Below, piece by piece: positions 1 through 12,391 of a stretch of DNA of 64,000 nucleotides. Source of the stretch: Bursaphelenchus xylophilus. Taxonomy: Eukaryota > Nematoda > Chromadorea > Rhabditida > Aphelenchoididae. The translations under genes and the position numbers were made by a program. Each line of letters begins with the position of its first letter. Position 1 is the first letter of the stretch. Below the pieces are notes generated by a model. That model saw nothing but the letters and a program-made list of their open reading frames with translations. It did not search any database and was not told the origin of the DNA. The DNA lies in assembly GCA_904066235.2 (NCBI GenBank), contig CAJFCV020000002.1, positions 8,680,001 to 8,744,000 on the forward strand, read 5' to 3'.

Positions 1-107
1 TTTGGCATATTTTTTTGGCAAAATCTCCTGGGATTGAATTTTTGGGGAGGAAATACCAGCGGACAAAAGATTCGCTATGTAGCTTGGACTCTAAATTTAT
101 AAAACTA

Positions 108-557
108 ACGGGGGAAGTACTACAAGTGCGACGCTCATATTTTTTTAAAATTTTGCACACACGTCGGGCATGGACTAAATATCAATTCCTGAAAGTTTTA
201 GCTCGCGCTTTGCGGGCGCCGCCGAGATATCGAACGATTTTTGCCGCCGAGAGAGCACGCTAAACGTGGAGAGCGGTCAGAGAGAAAAGCGCTTTTTGGC
301 CATAACTTTGGCAGTTTCGTACGGAAAAATTTGCTTTTTTGTAGAAACATTACCCTTTACATTAGAAATAGGCACAAAACTCTTCGCACCGAAATTCGGC
401 AAAAAGTCCTAAATTTTCGCCGACTTTCGATCTAAAAATCTCGGTTGTTTCTGCAAAGCGCGAGCTAGGATTCTCGCATATATCTTAGAAAATTTGTTCT
501 AAATTTGTGCCAAATTTCATAAAAATCTGAGCATCGCGCTTGGGGTACTTCCCCTGT
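108..557. repeat. inverted-repeat element, copy 1 of family G
   Basis: The two ends are inverted copies of each other: GGGGAAGTAC followed by a GCGA-GCTCA stretch at the left, and its reverse complement ending in TACTTCCCC at the right. The right half (about 241-557) reappears in reverse orientation at 18362-18650, which shows that this is a dispersed repeat and not unique promoter DNA. No transposase reading frame is visible inside, so it looks like a non-autonomous DNA element. The short open frames across it are by-products. Confidence 0.7.
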
Positions 558-756
558 AAATTTCCTTTGTAGTAATTATTTGAAAACTTTTCGAATAGTC
601 ATCAAAATGGTAAAAAATCTCATTTTCTCGGATCTGACTGCATTAAAGAATTGCGTATAAAAACCGTATTTTACCTATTTGATTTATAATTTATAAATTA
701 ATTTCCCTAATTCCACCGTAAATCCCGGAAATGCGCGAAATCGCCGCGCTCCCCCA

Positions 757-1215
757 GTGAATTACGGCGCGTTGAGAGGAGGGGGGAGAGCGGCGCAGCG
801 CACGCGCGCTAGCGCGCCATTTACGGCCGCTCTCCCTGCGGGCTTCGCTCGCATCGAACCCAAAAAGCGGCCCCTGCCCTCAGGGCGTCTTTGCGCATTC
901 TATTTTCGGCGCTCCCACTATTTCCATGCTTTGCGCTTTGTCGGGCGCGTCTCTCGCCTTTCGGCGCTCTCTGCTCAGTGGCCCGTTCATCCCGCCGTTT
1001 CTCTCGCCTTTTTCGGGGTGCTGGCGGCCGCGTTTTCGGCCGCTGCCAAAGAAACCACCGCGCCAAAAAAGCCCGAGTTTTCCATCTTACTCGGCTTTTT
1101 TCAACGGTTTTTTATGAAATTTTTCCAAGATTTTTGCGCCGATTACATAAAAAAGTTAGGCCAGCGGTTCCGAAACCGCCGCTGACCGAGGGTTTTCCCC
1201 TAATTTGGGCCAATT
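757..1215. other. GC-rich patch upstream of syd-1
   Basis: About 450 bases are clearly richer in G and C than the surrounding DNA and contain palindromic CG-rich runs near 805-820. Overlapping open frames occur on both strands, which is expected from base composition alone, and I recognise no protein. It lies about 0.5 kb upstream of the syd-1 start and could be a promoter-associated island or an old repeat. The rest of 558-1660 shows nothing I can identify. Confidence 0.3.
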
Positions 1216-1650
1216 TACGAGTGATAACTGCAAAAGATTTGAGGGATTTGGGTTTGGGAATTGGTTGCTGAACCGAAAATCCGTTCAGTTGACCATAAGT
1301 AACCTTATTTCAGGGAGAAAAGACGCCTTCCAGACGAAAAATATTGCCGACCCTTTTGGATGACCAAAAATTTGATTGGATAATTAGCTCTACAAGTAAA
1401 CTTCTGGGGGTTCTTAGGCAAAAAAAAACTTTTTAAAACTTTTTTTGTCGAATATTGGAAATTTTTCGGGGCTGACGTCAAATTTAAGCAAGTCTATATA
1501 ACTTTTGCTACTTATTTTAATAACTTATAACATCTGATATTAATAAAATATGCTATGAATAGAATTTGAGGAGCAATTTTGCTCATAAATTTGGAAAAAA
1601 CCGCGTTTTATTCGGATTTGTTTTTTACGGACTCTTTTTGATCCATGAAC

Positions 1651-1662
1651 TTTACATTTCAG
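1651..1662 (+). other. probable spliced-leader acceptor for syd-1
   Basis: A pyrimidine-rich TTTACATTTCAG ends 19 bases before the chosen syd-1 ATG at 1682. The ATG frame has a TGA at 1667-1669, so no coding sequence can enter from upstream in this frame. The site is therefore best read as a trans-splice acceptor or as a 5' UTR intron acceptor. Confidence 0.5.
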
Positions 1663-1681
1663 TGCCTGAGCCAATCGTTTC

Positions 1682-4600
1682 ATGCCGCGGCCTCAAGCCA
1701 GTCAAGGCCGGTCAAATGAAAAGGCGCAAAGTAAGTTCAATATTTACATTGCAAAATTCCAATTTCACCAAAAGATTCACTTCCTTGGAAGCGCTCTCTT
1801 TGAACCATCTCTACGCTGGAGTTGTTTTTTTCGTGAAGTTTTTTCCGGCTCTTGCCAAAAAATAAATCAATCCCGACTTCACTGGGCACAATTACATTAA
1901 ATTATGCTTATTTTTGAATGATCCAGAAGAGACATGGGAAAATATTACGCCATTCGTATAGCAAATTTTGACGCGAATTGTGGTAATGAAAAATTTGAAA
2001 GGATCCTGTGCGAACAAAAAGGAGGAAATTTTTTTTGATCCCAATTATTTTGAATTCACTGTAAAAAAAGTTGGATTACTGTATCAATTTGACCGAAATA
2101 GAAGTTTATAAGGCGATAGGATCTAATTTTGATTATTATTCCCAATTCATGCACAGTGCAGACCAGCGAATTTTGCACTGTGAAAAAATTTCTTTTTCAT
2201 TGCACTGTGCAGTAAATAAACATCAAAAAAGAAAATAAAAATCATCCCCAAACTAATCACTCTTCTAACTACTAACTTTCAGTACCGGTAAACAGTCAGC
2301 TGACTGAAGATGCCTTCCGACGAATTCAACAGGTCGACCAACAAACCTCAACATTGACCAATCAGGGAGTGGTCGGATTCTCGGCCCGCATTCTGGATCG
2401 CGCGGAATACCCGACGCCAGATGGAAAGGATATTAGTGTCGTGCAGCTAATCGAGATCATAAAGAAGCCGGGACAGAGTCTCGGTTTGTATTTGAGGGAG
2501 GGAAACGGTAAGTTTTTCAGAGCTTTTTAGACCTTTGTTCGAATTTAGGTGAAAAAGCCAAATTTTAACGAAAATTGACTGAAATAGGAAAGATACGCTG
2601 TTCTTGTAACACCTAAACAACCTCGTTTCGTAGCGGATTTCGGGGAAGGAAGCCAAATATTTTCTGCGTTTTACAAATTAGCGAAACTCTTGGGCAAGCT
2701 CGGGCGCCGCTCGGGAAACCGAAATTTTTTTTTGTCGTTTCTCGAAGGTTTTGAGTACTAGTACTCAAACGTATACTGATACTTGATTATTTTTACATTC
2801 AAAATATTCCTTTTCAGGCTTCGACTGTAGCTATGGAGTGTTTGCCTCGCGATTTGGCGAAGGATCGGAGCTGGAAAAGATGGGGAATATTATTCGGCCG
2901 GGCGACGAAATCCTCAATGTAAATAATGTGGAAGTCAGGGATATGAGCATCGATGATGTGGTCTACGCACTCTCTATACCTCGGAGACTTGTTTTGAGAA
3001 CGAGGTATGTTATTTTTTACTGAATTATTAATTTTGATATCTAAAAATATAGTTTTTTGTTTTAGGTTCCTCGAGAACCGTCGAGATATGATAGAGCCTC
3101 AAATGAAGAACCTGGAGAAGCCCGTGATCATTCGAACGGTGGATGATAAGTACGAGAAAGATCGACAAGCAATGTTTATGAATCCGAAACCTCAACCAGG
3201 GATATTGACGAAACCCGCAAAAACAGCTGGTACCTGGCTCGGAAAACGGGCTCGGCAACAGCAGGAGAGCGATGTATGTGTTGTAATTGTATTTTTTGGT
3301 GCTTAGATAAGATTTCCCGGCGATTTTATACCATCAAAATATTCTAGAAGCACAACCACACCCTCCATCAACAATATAGTCAGGATTTGACCCCCATGTC
3401 TTCCCAATCCACGCCTCCGTCCACCTCAACGCTCAAACGAATCCCCGCTCAGCCTTATAGTGGATATAGTCCTCCAACCGTCGCTCAAACCGCCTTCGTT
3501 CCTCCTCCAAAAATCTGGCCCGATCCTTATTCTGATCCGTTGAATGGACAGCCCCGTTATAACGCCGGATATCCCAACGAGAGTGCGTATCAGTATGGCG
3601 ATCGATACGGTCGATATGGAATGTCAGGAGGCCAACCAAGTCCATATAATCCGTTGATGGGCCCAATGAGTTCGTCGATGAACCCGTCGATACATCCATC
3701 GATGAACCCGGTGACACCTGGATATAATTATAAGAGTAATTCCTTACCGAGAAGAAGGATCCAGTCGGAGGTTGCAGGACCTGCCGGACAACTTCGCTCC
3801 GTCAAATGGAGGAATGACGTCATCAGTCCCGGAGCGGGCATCTATGCAGGAAGATCTGCAATGAGTGATATTGCATCACCATTGACGCAACGACGACTGG
3901 ACTATGCGCAAGCAGGAAGAGCTCAGTCTACAATCTCTTCTCCCGGGACCACTAGTAAGTATTCGAATCAAAAAATTTTCAAAATCGTTTATTTAGGCCA
4001 TGTGTAATATATTGATTTAGGATCACCGACTGGCCGTTCAATTATGGATATTTTCTCGGCTCAGGAATACCGAAACTGGGCTGATCCTTATGGCCAACAA
4101 CCGGACGCAAATGTTTATGGAAGAACACCAACTCGACTGGGCTATGGAATGAGATCTACATCATTGCCTTCCAGAACGATTATGGTATGTTTTTTTACAT
4201 TTTGTTTTGGTTTTTAGGTCGAAATGAATCTGGAATGAGTGACAATTCTAAAATATTTTTAGAATTCTCTCACCTCCAACAACCTTGATCTCCGTCGTCA
4301 AAGAGGTCCTTTTAATCAACCAGAGCCTGCCGCTCAATTTCCAACTCAGAATCCAATGGATAGACAAATCCAGATCCTCGATCGTCTCCATCTGAGCCCT
4401 CTGGTCAATCGACGCGTTCCTCTTCGAGCTGCCGGTCCTGGGTTTGACGTGGATCAAGTTCAGCTTTCGTCGTTGACCGGAATTATTACTGTCTGGATAT
4501 TGGAAGGGCGAAATCTCCGAATTCCGGATAAAAATCAGTCGAATCAACTGTATGTGGTCCTAGAAATCGACGAAGTTCATCGTGCTCGGACTGGAATTTC

Positions 4601-6141
4601 AACACCGGAACAGAAATTCCGATGGAGAGAGGGATTCGAGATTGATGTACAAAATGCAATCAACGCACAATTCTTTGTGTACTCATGGCATCCTCAATAT
4701 CGGCATAGGTTTTGTCATAAAGCCTCGATGAAGCTGGCCGACGCTTTCTTTGTCGATCAATTGAACGGGGTCAGGGTTTTTGCTTTGAATTTGGAACCAA
4801 AAGGACAGCTGATGGTCAGGGTTGCGTTCAGTGATATGGCACATTCTTACCGAAGAGCGGTCAACGTCAGGTAAGATGTGGATGCAATTGGCTTGGAATG
4901 GGGTTTTTAGAGGCTTGTTGGGATTTTTGAGGGGCTTGAGGGCGATCTATCGTCAAAATTTTGTTTTTATTAACTACTACAACATAAATTATTTAAATTT
5001 TGTTATTTTCATTGATGATTTTCAGGTATAACGCTTCGTTTGGCACTCCACTGGGCCAGTTATGTCAACGAGAAGAGAAAGAGATCCCTACGGTATTCCT
5101 CCGGTTAGTAACGGAGATCGAAAAACGAGGAGTTGATGTTCCAGGTTTATACTATTGTAAGTTCCCTTTTTTCATTTTTATTTTTTCATTTTTAGTATCT
5201 GGAGCTTTGGAAAGGAAGAATTATATCAAAGAGCTCATAAATCGAGATCCGGTAACGACCGATATTAGTCAAGTACCAGTTCCGGATATTAATTTATTAA
5301 CCTGCTTGGTAAAGGACTTCCTAAAAGAGTTGCCAGAGCCCCTAGTTCCACCGAATATATATGCCATGTTGGTCGATGCGAGCTCAGCGATATTACCAGC
5401 GGATAAAGATGGGAATCAAGGGATCTTGTTGAAGATTGTGGATTGCTTACCATCCGCAAATAAAGTAAGGAGAATTTTGATGGAAATTGAGTTTTTTTTT
5501 AGTTTTATGATTATAATAGTAATTTTTGTTTGTTTTTTCGTGTCGCAAAGCAATAATTGTATGACAGTTTTTTTGTTGAAATATTGATTTAGGTACAAGT
5601 CTTGATTTTTGAAAATTTTCAATTTATTTTTTTTCCAGGCCACCCTCATCCAACTTCTTGATCATATCCGGAATCTAATAGCCTCCGAGCCTCATAATGG
5701 TCTCACTTTGAATCGGGTCTGTGCCATATTTGGTCCTTTGATTTTCTGCACAAATGATGCCAATAATATCACGAGAAAACCGGATCCAGAACAGCTGAAA
5801 AAGGTGGATCTACTGGATGCTGGACAAGCCTCAACCTCGCTAAAATTGGTCTTGGAAAATTGGCCAAGTCGGCTCAGTAAGTTTTTTCGAAGTTTTTGAT
5901 TTTGAAAATTTAGGTTTCAACTGAAAATGGAAGATTGTTATATAAAATAATATTTATTATATTATTCTATATTTCAGGCAGCGAAAACAGTTCTCTGGAT
6001 GAAAGTGCCAACTCCCAACTACCGGATCTCTCCTCCAACACCTTGCCTCGCCAATCCGCCATGACCACGCAACGACCTCGACCCAACAGCGACATGGGAA
6101 ATCGACAACCAAATGGCTGTGTTCGGTTCCAGGTGGATTGA
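1682..6141 (+). CDS. syd-1: SYD-1, presynaptic PDZ-C2-RhoGAP scaffold
   Basis: Eleven exons join in phase to 949 residues: 1682-1730, 2283-2507, 2818-3004, 3066-3273, 3348-3954, 4021-4184, 4263-4870, 5026-5156, 5196-5464, 5639-5876, 5978-6141. A PDZ domain covers about residues 70-153 (VQLIEI, then QSLGLYL and [12 protein letters not shown]). A long Ser/Pro/Tyr-rich linker follows, then a C2 domain near 547-675 ([13 protein letters not shown]), a RhoGAP domain near 690-880 ([13 protein letters not shown]), and a Ser-rich tail. This order and length fit nematode SYD-1, which in C. elegans acts early in presynaptic active-zone assembly, upstream of SYD-2. The position that carries the catalytic arginine finger in active RhoGAPs reads GLYYLSG across the exon 8-9 junction, so GAP activity may be weak or absent. 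The start was chosen because its phase matches exon 2 (ATA codon across the splice) and a stop lies just upstream. Alternative upstream starts are possible. Confidence 0.93.
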
Positions 6142-6525
6142 AATGTAAATCATAGACAAATACACATACTAGGTCAGGGTTATGACCTTTTAAGTGTTGA
6201 ATTTTTGCCTGAAATTTAGAATTTTGCTTTTGGTATTACTGTAAAACTTTCACTTAACCAACGGGTACCCCTTTTCCTCACGCAATAATCCTATAATCAC
6301 CGATTGTAAACGTTCCGTCTAAGCAAGATATACACAGTAAAAGACTTGTATTTTACTTTTATCTCACGCCATGCTCACTTACCATTGACAATACGCTATA
6401 TTTTTGAAATTTTAGGTAGACTTGTAACCATTTTTTAAATTTTTTATCTTTTTTGGAAATTTTGCCGAAGAAACCTGCCGTTTTCCCCTCCAATTTTTTG
6501 TTTTTTTTGTTGTTGATTTACTCGC

Positions 6526-6544
6526 AATAAAACCCGTGAATAAA
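6526..6544 (+). other. polyadenylation signals of syd-1
   Basis: Two AATAAA hexamers (6526-6531 and 6539-6544) lie about 390 bases past the syd-1 stop codon and are the obvious 3' end signals. A TTTATT (AATAAA on the minus strand) lies only 21 bases further at 6565-6570. Confidence 0.6.
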
Positions 6545-6564
6545 GAAAATTCAATTTAAGTTTG

Positions 6565-6570
6565 TTTATT
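6565..6570 (-). other. probable polyadenylation signal of the P4-ATPase gene
   Basis: AATAAA on the minus strand, about 270 bases beyond the P4-ATPase stop codon at 6839-6841. Cleavage 10-30 bases downstream would place the 3' end inside the syd-1 3' end region. Confidence 0.45.
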
Positions 6571-6838
6571 TGATATAACACAACGCGTAAATCGACTTTG
6601 TTGAGATCAAAGAACAACAATTTTACATGAACCTTGATATGTATGACACTTTGGAATGTTTTTAAGACACTGGTTTGAAAGCTATGACAAAAATAACACC
6701 GTAGAATTTTCGAATTTGATAAAGTTTTTTGGACTTTGATAAAGATTTCGGGGGATTTGGCAAAAGTAGAGAGATATAAGGGTTGGAAAAGAGGTTACAA
6801 TAAATTACTAGTAATGACTAAATGTGGCTTGAGGGATT

Positions 6839-9800
6839 TCAGAAATGTTCGGCTTTGGAGTGCACATTCGAAGCCTCAAGATGAATGGGAATGGGGAGAT
6901 GGCGCTCTTGCCGCAGGGTGATTTCGTGCAAATCCGGCCAGAATTGGGTCTGCACAACGGTTATTATGAACCTGAAAATGAAAAAATTGAGTATTAGAGA
7001 AGGGATTTGGATGTGATTTTGGTGATATTCAGGCTAAATTTCGATTAGAATTAGTGAATTCAACAAGAAAAAAATAATATTTTTTTATGCGGAATTCGCA
7101 GAGATTTTGCAATTTTTATTTTTTTTTCCTATATCTTTATTACCACTTTTTTAAACCAACTTACCTCGGTATAACCGCAATGATCACAGTCAGCAGAACG
7201 CACGACCAAAATTGGAATTCCTTGAGCATCGAGTAGGCCACTAATAACGGAGGATCCTTTGTATTGAAGGTCGAATTTACAAAATAAGTGTACATAATGA
7301 AGAAAGAGAAATGAACTCCGACGAATAGGAGTTGAACAATCAGCAAAGGGAAGGTCCATCGGCGAATGAGAATGGCCAGATGAATACTGTTGACTAGGAA
7401 CATGGACGTGGAAAGGACAAAGGCAAACTGCCAGTAACGAATCTCGGAGCCGCTGAAGCACTGAAAAAATTTAGGATTATAGAGTGAAATTTGATGGTCT
7501 AGATTATGCACGTCAATCCAGCGCATTTCCTGAACCGTTTCGAAACTTCGTATCGTTTTCATTGATTTAGAAGAGAGACGAAATTATCGGCACCTTTTCT
7601 CGTCCGAAATAATTGCTTTTTCTCGAGAAGGAAGAAGAAAGATAAGAAAATGCGTTTTATCGGATAGTGACATTTCGTTTTGAACGAATCACCAAAAAGG
7701 GGCGGGAAATTTTTTCTTCTATTTTCGATTGACGTTCTCTGTTATGTAATTATTCAAAAAATCTGATAGTATACTTACCAAGAAAGGGATGAAAAATAAA
7801 ATTGCCGACTGATAAAACGCATCCAGCATGCTGAGTCCAAAGTTTCGATAAGTGCACAACCTTGCTTCTCGACCGGTTTCATAAAGTTTCGGGTACTTCA
7901 GAAGGGTCTCTTTTGACAAATCCTGGTCGAAAATACTGTAGACTATCGGCTGAACACTAAAATTATATAAATTTTGATTATAATCTGGCCCAAATTGTGA
8001 CATTAATTAGAGATACTTGCCTTGTGAACAAAATGGGATAGAGCATCGAATAAATGGGGTCAATGAAGAAGCCCGAACTGAAGCCCATGAACATTTGTCC
8101 CCAAAAGATGACCAGCACGAAGACCGCATTCTTCTCCAGGAAGTACATGATCGCATTCGACAAGCGATAGTAATTCCAATGGCCATGGACGAGCAGGAGT
8201 TTTCGTAGGAATCGAAAGCGAGAGATCGCAAAATCCGAGGCCATCACGGCTTGCAGACCTTCGTGGCCGGAGACGCCGATACCAACATCAGCTCCGAGAA
8301 TCATCGGGACATCATTGGCACCATCTCCAATGGCCAAAGTTTTGCCCTTCAGTTTGATCTTGACGGCATTTACAACGTCCGCTTTTTCGGCCGGAGTCAT
8401 TCGGAAGCAAACGATGGCTTCGCAGCGTTCAATCACCCTGAACGCCTCGTCGTTTCCCTCCTTGATCAGCTTGACAATCTCACTGGAAAAGACGGCATTG
8501 ATCTTCCGCTCCGTATCCGTAAAATCCTTCAAGTCTTGAAGCTCTCGGAACACATGGATTTTGAATTTTTTGTTGAACAAATGACAACTTTTTGCAATGT
8601 TCACCGCTGTTTCGCATTTGTCTCCGGTCAGCACCCAGATTTGAATCCCAGCATTTCGCAGGGCAGATATTGTGTCAGTGACTCCCATTTGAAGGCGATC
8701 CTCGATTGCTGTGACTCCCAGAAGATGGAGTCCAACCTCCAATTGTGACGAAGATTCGGACAGAAGTTGTTCCGCTTCATCATCATCGATTGACTCAACG
8801 AACTCTCGAGTCGCCAGCCAATCCTCGAACTCTTCTTCGTCCAGCTCTTTCATCGCCATCACCAAAGTTCGAAGACCAATTCTACCGTAATCGTTAAGAA
8901 TCTTCCTCGTTTCCTCGATTAGTTCGGGGGACTCTGAAGACTCCAGATTCGGGAAGATCTGCTCATCCGCTCCTTTGGTCAACAAGAGCAATTTGTTTTC
9001 GGACCTCACCACAATCGACATTCTCTTTCGGTTACTGTCGAATCCGAGGACTTTCAGGACTTTCACATCGACTTCTTCTTGAAAGAAGTCGCCGTTGGGC
9101 GCCATTCTCGGCAAAGCCAATCGAATGTCGGTGGCACTTCTGTTGACCAAAGTGAAGCCATATTCATCGGCGGCCTTGACCAAAGCAAGTTCGTCAGGAC
9201 TTTCAGCGTCGTAATTCCGCTCATCGGCCTTTTGTGTCAATCGGCGGAGGATGGTCTCGCGCTTAGTGAAAATTCTGAAAAAAATTAAAGTTTATTTTCG
9301 AAGGGGAAGAAGTTGACAGTGAAATTCATAATTCTATGAAACTTTGTGTAATTATCTATCCTTCTAATTTAATTTCCGAGGATCTTAGCTCTCACTTCCC
9401 AAGTACAGCCAATTTTTTGGCTTAAAAATCATGGGATTTTCTGGAAACGCTAACTAGAAATCAAGTTCTGAAGAAATTTCTCAAAATTTGGAAACAAAAC
9501 AACTCAAGTTTGAGGGTGACCATTTGACTTTATGATGATGACTTACTTGGACAATGAAGTCAGACTACCAAATCGTTTCAACAAATCGGTTGGACTGAAG
9601 GTAAATTGTCGAAGAATGGGGTTGGCAAGTGGGGCCTCACTGAAAAAAAGATTTTTATTCTGTCCTATTATTATTTTACAACTCAAAAATATTTTTTTTC
9701 CAAAATCTTTCTTACGGTGCCGCAGGGAGTCCAGCCGGGATCGTTTCAATCGGCACATAGAAGGCGCTGTTCCCAACATTGTAAATATTGTTCTCGAAAT

Positions 9801-12327
9801 ATCCCAGCTCAACATCATCCAACTGTTGACGTCTCCTGACCATGACCGTATTGCAGACAGCCATGTTCATCAGCATGAAGAATTTTTCATCACGAGTGTT
9901 GGACGTTTGAAGGTCTTTTTGGAGTTTGGGGGAGATTTCAATCTTCTCTTCGTTCATATTGGAGAAGGTCCGAGTTCGACGACGGGCATTTTCGGCTTCA
10001 AAGATTTCACCGGAAATTGTGCAGCTCCTGAAAAAATCGCTCTGCGATATTTTTGGAAAATAATTTTTTCCAAGCTTTATCAAAAAGTCAGCGTCCCTCA
10101 ACTGTTAATACAGACACTTGCCAAAGCTTGGATGTGATATCTAATAAAGAATTTGGCAAACTCACTTAAAGACCATTTTGTTTTCCGTCAAAGTACCAGT
10201 CTTGTCGGACAATATGTATTTGACTTGACCAAGTTCTTCAGGGATGTTCAGCGATCGGCAAAGCAATTTCTTATCCCTTTCTTGATCGTACAGATCCAAA
10301 TCTTGGGTCATCAAATAATTTTGGCCAAGTTTGATGATTTCAATGGATATGTAAAGCGAGAGAGGTATGAGTGTCTGAAAATAATTTTTAAACTTCTTAT
10401 TTACCCTGAGGCACTTGATTTTTAACAAAGCTCTCAAAATTTTGAAAACATGTCTTCCAACTGCCACTTACTTGATAGACCAAAATATAAGCAGCCATGT
10501 TGATTAACCCGTCATTAACAGCACTGGATGTGAAGAGAACAACGTAAGGGATGTGCCTTTCATGGGCGTTTGTAGCAGTCAGCCAGAAAATTGAGCAGAT
10601 TCCGGAGGAAATCAGCATGATTATAAGGAGAAGGACACAGAATAGGATAAAATAATTGGTCATTCGTTCAATCGAACTTCGTTTGTAGCGCACTGGGCCG
10701 TTCGAGAGCATCAACTTGGTCTCGGCTCCTGAAACAAACAAAATATTGGAAAATTATACTATCATAAAGCCAGTGCAGTAACCAAAAATCAATTTTAAGG
10801 CCAGCTCTTACCAGTATAGATCACGATGCCTTCGGCAAAACTCGTATTCTTCAACTGACAGCCCCGCAGAATCACATTTTCCTTCGTGATCTTCTCGTTT
10901 TCCCCGTTCTCGTACTCAATCTTCCCATTGATATGATTCATCCGATTGTCCGGAGGATTGACAGTAATTTTGACGTACATACTTGAGGGATCAAAATGAC
11001 CTTTCAAACACAAGTTTTTGAATCGATTTGGAACAACTTTTTGCTTCAAGTTGTTTTCGCCATCCAGATTCGAGGTCTCCACGAAAGCACAGCCTTGGGG
11101 ATCGGACGAGCGGATCAGAACAATGTCAGCGGGGATTTTCTCATCGCTCGAGATGTGGACAAGATCGCCGACAATGACCAGTTCCCATAAGGTCTTGCGG
11201 AATCGTTTTTTGATACTGAAAATTGAAATTATGAGATGAAACGACAACTTCGAGAAGTCTGTAAATTTTGAAGAGAAAAATTCTTACTTATCCCAGACGT
11301 GAACAGTATTGTGATTCAGCCTTTTATCGGCCCTTTTCCTTCTCCAATCCTCCAGGAAATCTTTGATTGCGGTCATCGAAAGGACCGCTACAACGGGGAT
11401 CATTCCCAGGTATTTGCTGAAGGCTTGGAGTTGTGGGATCCAGTTCATCGCTGAAATTAATGATAAGTCTTTTTTATTGTTAATAAATTTGATTCATTTG
11501 AGCCAAAAACCTCGAGAAATTAATTCTCTACTGCACTACATGATTAGAGGAGGAGGCCGAAACATTTTTATCGCATCTTACCCATGATGATGATGAAGTA
11601 AATGTTGGCCCATCGATGAAACTGTTCGAACAGATTCTTGGGAAGAAAGGTAAGCCATGTGTACTTGGATGTTCGGATTTTGTTACTACTGTAGAGTCGG
11701 TAATTTTGAAGATGATATCGAGGAATGTGAGGGGTCAACCAATTGGGTTCAATTACTCGGTCTCTGAAAAATAAATTTGAGATTTGTAAAATACGAGTTA
11801 AAACCTTTCAATGATTAATATTTATCACTTTACAGGGAATTTTAGTGAATTTGACTATGGTTGTTGATAGAATTAAAGATCAACAATAAAACCTCGGCGC
11901 TTTAAAAAGATCAAATATTTTCGGATAGTTCAAGTGGCCATGCGGTTTGAATACCAACAATAACAATAAAAATCTCACTTAATATTCAAATCGCTGACTA
12001 GAATGGGGAAAAGGAAATAAACTTGCTAAAGGCCTTTTTCACTGGTAAAATTTCGAAAAATCCCTGGCAATCTCTGGAGTGTCCCCAAACCTACGGTCTA
12101 GCCTTGACTCCGCTTTTCCAAAACCTCTTCGACGCCACCAATGAGGTCAGATCCAATGCCCTTTCGTAGATTGGCGCATTGGGCGGGATCCATTGCGAGG
12201 AGTTGCGTCGATGAACCGGCGGCCCTTTGGTTACCGTAATCCCATGGTGCTTGTCCGAAGAGGCGGTCGAGGAGATTGTGGTCGAACTGAGCACCGCGTC
12301 CTCGGTGGTCGGCGTCACGCCGTTCAT
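6839..12327 (-). CDS. P4-ATPase phospholipid flippase, ATP10-like
   Basis: Twelve exons on the minus strand join in phase to 1237 residues: 12327-12095, 11763-11582, 11450-11288, 11215-10812, 10728-10472, 10374-10166, 10027-9716, 9639-9547, 9274-8021, 7956-7779, 7460-7165, 6971-6839. The phosphorylated Asp lies in [11 protein letters not shown] near residue 470. Other P4 marks are [28 protein letters not shown], the PLSL motif of membrane helix 4, [22 protein letters not shown], and a run of C-terminal membrane segments. These enzymes move phospholipids from the outer to the inner leaflet, usually with a CDC50 beta subunit. The N-terminal third most resembles the ATP10 class, so C. elegans TAT-3 is a candidate ortholog, though I am not certain. 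Odd points: the actuator loop reads DGEN rather than the usual DGET, and the 8021-9274 exon ends at a GC donor (AAG|GCAAGT), which is the only choice that keeps phase into [15 protein letters not shown]. The start ATG directly follows a stop in frame. Confidence 0.92.
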
Positions 12328-12391
12328 TTACGGACGAGATGCCGCCGTCGTGGCGATATGGGCGGGGGATGAGGAACACTGAAACTTAAGA
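12328..12391 (-). other. 5' leader and acceptor of the P4-ATPase gene
   Basis: Minus strand: AAGTTTCAG ends at 12380, and 52 bases of leader run to the ATG at 12327. A TAA directly precedes the ATG in frame, so the acceptor serves a leader, probably by spliced-leader trans-splicing. Confidence 0.45.

Noticed and set aside
757..1271. Overlapping open frames of 81-142 codons on both strands
   Set aside because: They occur in several frames at once in a GC-rich patch, as expected by chance when stop codons are rare.
3433..3717. A 94-codon minus-strand frame
   Set aside because: Antisense shadow of syd-1 exon 5.
8251..8748. A 165-codon plus-strand open frame
   Set aside because: It is the antisense of the large P4-ATPase exon, whose minus-strand frame carries the catalytic motifs.
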